From: an uncultured Acidobacteriota bacterium
GTDB lineage: Bacteria; Acidobacteriota; Terriglobia; UBA7540
Reading direction: 5' to 3'
Assembly (NCBI GenBank): GCA_937900045.1
Contig: CALCEB010000156.1
Location: 1-10,748, forward strand
DNA length: 10,748 nt
Position 1 is the stretch's first letter. The number at the start of each line of letters is the position of its first letter. A model generated the notes under the pieces. That model had not been told where the DNA came from. It ran no database searches and was given only the letters and a program-made list of their open reading frames with translations. Made by a program: the position numbers and the translations under genes. Shown piece after piece: positions 6,095 to 10,748 of this stretch.

Positions 6095-6955
6095 CTACGA
6101 AGCCGCCGCCGCACCGCTGACGATCTCAATAATCTCCGTCGTGATCTTGGCTTGGCGAACCCGGTTTAGGTTCAGCGTGTATTGATCGATCAGGTCTCCA
6201 GCGTTGCGGGTGGCCGCATCCATGGCCGTCATTTTGGCGGCAAACTCCGCCGCTTGGGATTCGAGCAGCGCCCGGTAGATCTCCGCTTCGACGTAACGCG
6301 GCAACAAATGGCTGAAGATCTCCTCGGGCGGCTCCTCGTAGATGTAATCGACGGGCGTTTCTGTCTCCGCGGGCGCAGCCGGCTTGACCGGCAGACGGCG
6401 CTCCACGACAAGGCGCTGGGTGAGGATGGATTTGAACTCATTGTAGATAAAGTCTACCGCGTCCACCGCTTCACTCATGTAAAGGTCGAGAATCTTCTTG
6501 GCCAACTCATGGGCATGATGGAACTCCACCCGCCGGCTGAAAATGTTCACATACTCTGCAGACATCTTGATGGACTGCCTGCGGAAGAAGTCCCGGCCCT
6601 TGCGCCCCGCTGCGATCAGTAGAATCTCCTTGGTCTGGTTCTCCATAAAGTATTTCTGGGCGGCGCGAATGAGGTTGGCATTGAAGGCGCCGCACAGCCC
6701 GCGGTCCGCCGTCACCAGTACCAGCAGAACCCTGCGCACCGGCCGCTCAACCAGCAGCGGGTGAGTGCGGTACGACGTGCGGGCGGAGAGACTCTCCAAC
6801 AACGAAACCATCTGCTGGGCATAAGGCCGTGCTCCCAGCACCTGTTCCTGGGCACGGCGCAGCCTTGCCGCTGCCACCATTTTCATGGCTCGCGTGATCT
6901 GCTGGGTGTTTTTCACCGACCGGATTCGCCGGCGGAGATCAAGAATGTTGGGCAC
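6095..6955 (-). CDS. atpG: F1F0 ATP synthase subunit gamma
   Basis: A 286-residue rotor shaft of F1 that turns inside the alpha3beta3 ring. The N-terminal coiled-coil helix is clear (LRRRIRSVKNTQQITRAMKM, then VAAARLRRAQ), as is the Rossmann-like middle with VTADRGLCGAFNANLI. The C-terminal helix carries the family signature in AAEFAAKMTAMDAATRNAGD and ends LNRVRQAKITTEIIEIVSGA. A Pro/Glu-rich segment at about 194-216 (KPAAPAETETPVDYIYEEPP) lies in the variable region where lineages differ. The start codon is GTG at 6955 with AGGAAGG 6 nt upstream. The gene is separated from atpA by 108 nt and from atpD by 114 nt, both gaps carrying inverted repeats. Confidence 0.97.
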   Translation of the reverse strand: MPNILDLRRRIRSVKNTQQITRAMKMVAAARLRRAQEQVLGARPYAQQMVSLLESLSARTSYRTHPLLVERPVRRVLLVLVTADRGLCGAFNANLIRAAQKYFMENQTKEILLIAAGRKGRDFFRRQSIKMSAEYVNIFSRRVEFHHAHELAKKILDLYMSEAVDAVDFIYNEFKSILTQRLVVERRLPVKPAAPAETETPVDYIYEEPPEEIFSHLLPRYVEAEIYRALLESQAAEFAAKMTAMDAATRNAGDLIDQYTLNLNRVRQAKITTEIIEIVSGAAAAS

Positions 6956-6974
6956 GCCAAGCCTTCCTAAAATT

Positions 6975-7045
6975 AGCGGTCAGCATTCAGCAGTTCGTGT
7001 TCAGAAAAAAGGTGATGGAGCCGCGTTCGCTGAAAGCTGACGGCT
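6975..7045 (-). repeat. Inverted repeat built from GCTGA units, atpA-atpG gap
   Basis: The 18 bases at 6975-6992 are the reverse complement of 7028-7045 at 15 of 18 positions, with a 35-nt loop. The right arm continues into further GCTGA-like units (AGCTGACGGCTGAGAGCTGA up to about 7060), giving short tandem copies of roughly 7 nt. The element occupies most of the 108-nt gap. It is probably a dispersed intergenic repeat. A T6 run on the transcribed strand (7005-7010) lies within the loop, so no standard terminator is formed. Confidence 0.65.
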
Positions 7046-7063
7046 GAGAGCTGATTGCTGCTT

Positions 7064-8596
7064 CTAACTCTTTGCCGCTTGATGTTCCGCTTGGAATTTC
7101 ACCTTAAAATCATCGAGCGCCTTGCGGATTTCGGCCCGGAGTTGATCATCCAGGGCTTTCTTTTCGACGATCTTCAGCCCGATGGAGGGGAACGAGGTAT
7201 CCATAAACTCGTATAGCTCCTTTTCAAAGGCGCGGCATTCTTCCACCGGCAGATCGTCCAAATAACCTTGGGTGCCGGCGAAAATGATCAGGACTTGCTT
7301 CTCCACCGGAAGCGGCTCGTACTGGCCTTGTTTCAGGATTTCCGTCAACCGCTGTCCGCGATTGAGCTGGGCCTGAGTGGCTTTGTCAAGGTCGCTACCG
7401 AACTGCGCGAAGGCGGCCAAGCCGCGATACTGCGCCAGGTCAAGCCGCAGCGTTCCTGCCACCTGCTTCATGGCTTTGATCTGGGCGTTGCCTCCCACGC
7501 GCGAAACCGAAAGTCCCACGTTGACGGCGGGGCGGATACCGGAATTGAACAGGTCAGCCTCAAGATAAATCTGGCCGTCGGTGATGGAAATGACGTTGGT
7601 GGGAATATAAGCGGAAACGTCACCGGCTTGCGTCTCAATGACGGGCAGAGCCGTCAAGGATCCGCCGCCAGCCTGCTCGTTGAGTTTTGAGGCGCGCTCC
7701 AGCAGCCGTGAGTGGAGATAAAACACGTCGCCCGGATAGGCTTCACGGCCGGGCGGGCGGCGCAGAAGCAGTGAGATTTCACGATAGGCCACGGCGTGCT
7801 TGGAAAGATCGTCATAGATACACAGCACGTGGCGGCCGCGGTCGCGGAAGAATTCGCCCATCGCGCAGCCGGCGTAAGGCGCAATATACTGCATGGGCGC
7901 GGGAAGCGAGGAACTGGCCGCCACCACAATGCTGTATTTCATGGCGTCAGAATCTTCTAACGTCTTCACCACTTGGGCGACGGTTGAAGCCTTCTGGCCG
8001 ATGGCCACATAGATGCAGATCACGTCCTGGCCGCGCTGGTTGATAATGGCGTCCAGGGCCAGTGCCGTCTTGCCGGTCTGGCGGTCGCCGATGATGAGCT
8101 CGCGCTGCCCCCGCCCAATGGGAATCATTGCATCCACGGCCTTAATCCCTGTCTGCAGCGGCTCGCGGACGGGGAAGCGGTCAATCACGCCGGGGGCGAT
8201 GCGCTCAATCGGGTTGTAGCCCTCGGCCTGAAATGGACCACGGTCATCCAGCGGCTCTCCCAGCGAATCCACCACCCGGCCAATCAGTCCCTCACCCACT
8301 GGGACGGACATGATGCGCTTGGTGCGCTTCACCGTGTCGCCCTCTTCAATCAGGGTGTAGTCACCCAGCAGCACGGCGCTCACCTGGTCTTCCTCCAGGT
8401 TCAGAGCCAACCCCGCAACATCGTGGGGCAGCTCGATCAGCTCGCCCGCCATCACATTGTCCAGGCCGTGAATCCGCGCCACACCATCGCCTACGGAGAT
8501 CACCGTGCCCACTTCGCTCACGGTCACGCTGCTATCAAAGTGCTCGATCTGCTCGCGAATGATGCTGGTGATTTCATCAGCTTTAATCTGTGCCAT
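7064..8596 (-). CDS. atpA: F1F0 ATP synthase subunit alpha
   Basis: A 510-residue non-catalytic nucleotide-binding subunit of F1. The P-loop GDRQTGKT is at 170-177. The alpha/beta signature PAVNVGLSVS is at 356-365, followed directly by the arginine finger R366 that completes the catalytic site on beta. The Walker B region is HVLCIYDD (256-263). The N-terminal helix (about 3-20), which binds delta, and the beta-barrel with VISVGDGVARIHGL are present, and the length is normal. The start is ATG 8596; a modest AAAGG lies about 9 nt upstream. The gaps on both sides (104 nt to atpH, 108 nt to atpG) are wide for this operon and carry hairpin-forming sequence. Confidence 0.98.
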   Translation of the reverse strand: MAQIKADEITSIIREQIEHFDSSVTVSEVGTVISVGDGVARIHGLDNVMAGELIELPHDVAGLALNLEEDQVSAVLLGDYTLIEEGDTVKRTKRIMSVPVGEGLIGRVVDSLGEPLDDRGPFQAEGYNPIERIAPGVIDRFPVREPLQTGIKAVDAMIPIGRGQRELIIGDRQTGKTALALDAIINQRGQDVICIYVAIGQKASTVAQVVKTLEDSDAMKYSIVVAASSSLPAPMQYIAPYAGCAMGEFFRDRGRHVLCIYDDLSKHAVAYREISLLLRRPPGREAYPGDVFYLHSRLLERASKLNEQAGGGSLTALPVIETQAGDVSAYIPTNVISITDGQIYLEADLFNSGIRPAVNVGLSVSRVGGNAQIKAMKQVAGTLRLDLAQYRGLAAFAQFGSDLDKATQAQLNRGQRLTEILKQGQYEPLPVEKQVLIIFAGTQGYLDDLPVEECRAFEKELYEFMDTSFPSIGLKIVEKKALDDQLRAEIRKALDDFKVKFQAEHQAAKS

Positions 8597-8625
8597 CTTT
8601 GTGACCTTTCACGAATCTCGCGATA

Positions 8626-8647
8626 GGCGGCTTTGCCGCTCACCGCC
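8626..8647 (-). repeat. Small GC-rich hairpin between atpH and atpA
   Basis: GCGGC (8627-8631) and GCCGC (8635-8639) can pair across a 3-nt loop. Alternatively GGCGG (8626-8630) pairs with CCGCC (8643-8647) over a larger loop. The hairpin lies about 30 nt upstream of the atpA start in the 104-nt gap. It is short, so function is uncertain; it may be a remnant of the same class of element seen at 9309-9378. Confidence 0.4.
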
Positions 8648-8700
8648 CTTAGCCTGGATTATTAACGGCCTCGCATAAAACTTCGAGTAGAATCAACATT

Positions 8701-9240
8701 TCACGCTTCGAGCAGCCTGCGCCGGACCCGCTCCAGTTGGCCACGCACGGAACCGTCATAGACCGTGCTGCCCGCCTGCGCCACCACTCCGCCAATCAAA
8801 GCCGGATCAATACTGAATTCGCATTCCACCTTCTTTTGCGTGAGCCGCTCAAACCGCTCCCGCAAGGCTTGCCGCTCCGCTTCCGTGAACCCGGTGGCGG
8901 AGAGCACCTTGACGCGGATCAAGCCCTCACGGTCATCCGCGACCTTGCGGAATGCCCCCACGATCTCCTGCAGGAAATTCATCCGGTAATTCTCCAGCAG
9001 AACACGAAGGAAATTCGAAACGGTCTTCGAAATCCCCATCCGGGCTAGAATCGCGTCCAGCACGCGCAGCTTGTCCGGCGGGGTGACCGCGGGAGTTTCC
9101 ATCACTTCCCGCAGGTCGGCGCTTTCACGGGAGGCTGCGGCGAAATCCTGCAACTCGGACAGCGCCGTGCGATAATCGCCCTGCGGCCCCAGCACTTCAC
9201 TCAGGGCACGAGCATACCGGTTGGCAACATCCATCGACAT
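8701..9240 (-). CDS. atpH: F1F0 ATP synthase subunit delta
   Basis: A 179-residue subunit that caps the F1 head and joins it to the b/b' peripheral stalk. The N-terminal helical domain (about 1-105) starts with the usual VANRYARALSEVL. The C-terminal domain carries the family signature, seen here as DPALIGGVVAQAGSTVYDGS followed by VRGQLERVRRRL at the very end. Length is normal. The start is ATG 9240, though a second in-frame ATG (9234) is equally possible because no ribosome binding site stands close; the nearest candidate, AAAAGGG, is 13 nt away. The gene sits between a 229-nt gap upstream and a 104-nt gap downstream. Confidence 0.96.
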   Translation of the reverse strand: MSMDVANRYARALSEVLGPQGDYRTALSELQDFAAASRESADLREVMETPAVTPPDKLRVLDAILARMGISKTVSNFLRVLLENYRMNFLQEIVGAFRKVADDREGLIRVKVLSATGFTEAERQALRERFERLTQKKVECEFSIDPALIGGVVAQAGSTVYDGSVRGQLERVRRRLLEA

Positions 9241-9308
9241 AAAATAAATCCGGCCCTTTTCGAAAGCTTAATCTATCTATGAAGATATAAATCTGCGACG
9301 GGCATTTG

Positions 9309-9378
9309 CTGTAGCGCCGCTTTATGAGCGGCGAAATCCGCCGGTCCCCGTCAGGGTAAGCTCCGACCGGCGCTACAG
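9309..9378 (-). repeat. 70-nt palindromic element with perfect 11-nt ends, atpF-atpH gap
   Basis: CTGTAGCGCCG (9309-9319) is the exact reverse complement of CGGCGCTACAG (9368-9378). Two inner hairpins compete with the outer stem: CGCCGC/GCGGCG (9315-9320 with 9328-9333, 7-nt loop) and CCGGTC/GACCGG (9341-9346 with 9365-9370). The same bases can therefore fold as one long stem or as two side-by-side hairpins. A third small inverted repeat, AGCCGG/CCGGCT (9379-9384 with 9391-9396), follows directly. This layout is that of a REP/BIME- or MITE-like intergenic element. It accounts for a third of the 229-nt gap; no gene was seen in the remainder. Confidence 0.75.
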
Positions 9379-9469
9379 AGCCGGGCGTCGCCGGCTTACG
9401 ACCCTGCGTCTAACTAGCACTGGGGCTTGCGGCGAAGTTTACAGCCAGGTAAATTGACTGCCATTGGCC

Positions 9470-10132
9470 TCAACTCTTGCCGTTCAGCCCTTCGAAAAAC
9501 CTTTGAACCAGCTTCCCCTGATTTTCTCTGTCCAGCCGGCCACGGACCATCTGCTCGGCAATTTCCGTCGCCTGGTTTGCCGCAAAAGCCTTTAACTCGA
9601 TCTTGGCGGCACGGGTAGCCGCTTCGATCTGGGCGCGAGCGGATGCAGAAATCCTCTCGGCTTCGGCGACGGCTTGGCGGCGCATCCGCTCCGCTTCTGC
9701 CTCCATTTCCTTAGCGGCCTCCGCCTGCAAAGCGGCAATGTCTTCATTCAACCGCTCCAGCCTCTGTTCGACCGATTTGAGTCTTGCCCCCGATTCCTCC
9801 AAAGCTTTCCGTCCTTCTTCAAGGCCCTTTAGGATGTTCACACTTCGGGCGCTGAAATAGGACGTGAGCGGCTTGCGGAGGAGGTAGAAGAGGCCGCCCA
9901 CCAGGATCGCAAAGTTCAGCCATTCGAAGAAGGCTTGGCGTCCGCTGTGTTGGGATTCCCCTTCGCCCTGCTGGGCAGCGAAAACCAGCAGGCTGGACAG
10001 ACGAGTCGAGGCTTCAAGGCCCGAACTGCCGCCTGCGGAAATCGTCAAACGGGCTTCCGGCCGCGCCGGAAACAGAAATATCCCCCCTGCGATTAACCCC
10101 ATCGCGGCGATTTGAAACCATCGCTGCTTCAC
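9470..10132 (-). CDS. atpF: F1F0 ATP synthase subunit b, with signal-peptide-like N-terminus
   Basis: A 220-residue peripheral-stalk subunit, membrane-anchored and reaching to the top of F1. It is longer than the usual 155-170 residues. An N-terminal hydrophobic stretch (IAAMGLIAGGIFLFPARPEA, 8-27) looks like a cleavable signal peptide. A low-complexity linker follows, then the true anchor (FFEWLNFAILVGGLFYLL, 68-85). From about 96 to 200 it is a charged Ala/Glu/Arg coiled coil, ending in a region expected to bind delta. The start is GTG at 10132, with GGAGGT 8 nt upstream. It overlaps the TGA of the preceding b' gene as GTGA, so the two are coupled and probably form a b/b' heterodimer. Which of the two is named b or b' is a convention. 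Confidence 0.92.
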   Translation of the reverse strand: MKQRWFQIAAMGLIAGGIFLFPARPEARLTISAGGSSGLEASTRLSSLLVFAAQQGEGESQHSGRQAFFEWLNFAILVGGLFYLLRKPLTSYFSARSVNILKGLEEGRKALEESGARLKSVEQRLERLNEDIAALQAEAAKEMEAEAERMRRQAVAEAERISASARAQIEAATRAAKIELKAFAANQATEIAEQMVRGRLDRENQGKLVQRFFEGLNGKS

Positions 10133-10596
10133 GCTGCCGGACCTCCACCTAGGGTTTTCCCACCGACGATCGCCTCAGTAATCTCTTGGGCCAGAGACTG
10201 GCAAGCCACTCGCAATTCTTCCTGAGCCAGGGCCGTTTCCTTTGAAATTGATGTCGTGGCTTCCTTGATGAATGCCTGCGCCTTCTCCCGGGCGGCTTGT
10301 AGAGACTTTTCCCGTTCTTCCAGCCAACTGCGCCGGGCCTGTTCCTTCTGCTGGTAGACGCTTTGCCGCGCCGCCATGAGCGCAGCTTCGTATTCCCGGG
10401 CTTTGGCCTCCGCCGCCGCAAGCTGCTCCCGAGCCTTAGCCAGGGCGCCCGTGGTGGCCTCTTCGCGCTCCCCCAGAATCCTCTTCACCGGGTTAAAGAG
10501 GACTCGTTCCAAAATGATAACGAGCGCGAAAACAAAGATGACAGTGGGGATAGTTTGGACAAAGAGTTGCCCAAGCTGATTCAAGATTTCATTCAT
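10129..10596 (-). CDS. atpF': F1F0 ATP synthase subunit b' (second peripheral-stalk protein)
   Basis: A 155-residue b-type subunit. One transmembrane helix near the N-terminus (FVQTIPTVIFVFALVIILER, 12-31) is followed by the typical short turn FNPVKRILGEREE. A long Ala/Glu/Lys/Arg coiled coil then runs to about 140. Compared with the next gene it lacks the signal-peptide-like extension and has a shorter stalk. The start is ATG 10596; no good ribosome binding site is visible upstream, which is notable for the first gene of the operon in this window. It overlaps atpF by 4 nt. No subunit a or c gene lies immediately before it, which fits a split ATP synthase locus. Confidence 0.93.
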   Translation of the reverse strand: MNEILNQLGQLFVQTIPTVIFVFALVIILERVLFNPVKRILGEREEATTGALAKAREQLAAAEAKAREYEAALMAARQSVYQQKEQARRSWLEEREKSLQAAREKAQAFIKEATTSISKETALAQEELRVACQSLAQEITEAIVGGKTLGGGPAA

Positions 10597-10648
10597 GTGG
10601 AGAGTTCGAACCCACTGATAGGGATGATGCTGACTACCTAGAAATAGA

Positions 10649-10678
10649 AATTTATCATGGACGCTATAATCACGTCAA
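10649..10678 (-). promoter_or_regulatory. Candidate promoter of the ATP synthase operon
   Basis: On the minus strand, TTGACG (10673-10678) is followed after 18 nt by TAAATT (10649-10654), with a TG one base before it as in an extended -10. Alternatively GATAAA (10651-10656) fits at 16 nt spacing. Transcription would start near 10642, leaving a leader of about 45 nt before the ATG at 10596. The surrounding 10597-10672 stretch is AT-richer than the genes. No operator was recognised. Confidence 0.45.
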
Positions 10679-10748
10679 GGCGGGTAGATTTCCGGCAGCG
10701 GTTCCGCATCCGAGGCAGGAGGCGCGCAAAAATAGCGAGTCCGGGCAG

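Noticed and set aside
7005..7045. Rho-independent terminator after atpA (T6 run on the minus strand)
   Set aside because: The only preceding stem is about 5 bp and stands 7 nt or more from the T-run, and it would cut an essential operon in the middle.
10675..10748. C-terminal end of an upstream minus-strand gene (23 codons ending PLPEIYPP then TGA at 10675-10677)
   Set aside because: It is open and Pro-rich as some protein tails are, but too short to support as coding; all three frames run some distance here. Sequence beyond the edge would settle it.

Overview
The window is a single-direction block in which every supported gene reads on the minus strand. It holds two functional units: the larger part of an F-type ATP synthase operon (about 10.6 kb down to 4.1 kb) and, downstream of it, a small set of exported redox and copper-type genes (about 3.65 kb down to the left edge). 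The gene order b'-b-delta-alpha-gamma-beta-epsilon, two different b-type stalk genes, a b subunit with a signal-peptide-like N-terminus, no a or c subunit next to them, GTG starts and moderately high GC suggest a Gram-negative bacterium of the Acidobacteriota kind. This is an inference from layout and protein style; Desulfobacterota/Geobacter-like or related deep phyla are not excluded.

ATP synthase region (transcribed from high to low coordinates): a candidate promoter at 10649-10678, then atpF' (b'), atpF (b, overlapping by a GTGA), atpH (delta), atpA (alpha), atpG (gamma), atpD (beta) and atpC (epsilon). All catalytic landmarks of alpha and beta are intact. The junctions b/delta, delta/alpha, alpha/gamma and gamma/beta are unusually wide for an atp operon (229, 104, 108 and 114 nt), and each contains palindromic or inverted-repeat sequence, whereas b'/b overlap and beta/epsilon are 21 nt apart. 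The subunit a and c genes must lie elsewhere.

A glutaredoxin-like thiol oxidoreductase gene follows 26 nt after atpC. A candidate sigma70-type promoter overlapping its 3' end precedes a small secreted Cys/His/Met-rich protein. After a 154-nt gap come three tightly overlapping genes: a membrane-anchored mono-heme cytochrome c, a Tat-exported two-domain multicopper oxidase with a long Met-rich tail, and a signal-peptide-bearing protein, probably an outer-membrane beta-barrel, that runs off the left edge. The 8-nt and 4-nt overlaps imply translational coupling. A periplasmic copper-handling or cuprous-ion-oxidising role, with electrons passing between oxidase and cytochrome, is the simplest reading, but substrate and direction of electron flow cannot be read from the sequence.

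No tRNA, rRNA, CRISPR array, transposase or clear rho-independent terminator was seen. I found no convincing evidence of a wholly new system. The most interesting items are the oxidase/cytochrome/barrel cassette with its Cys-rich companion and the palindromes spaced through the ATP synthase operon.
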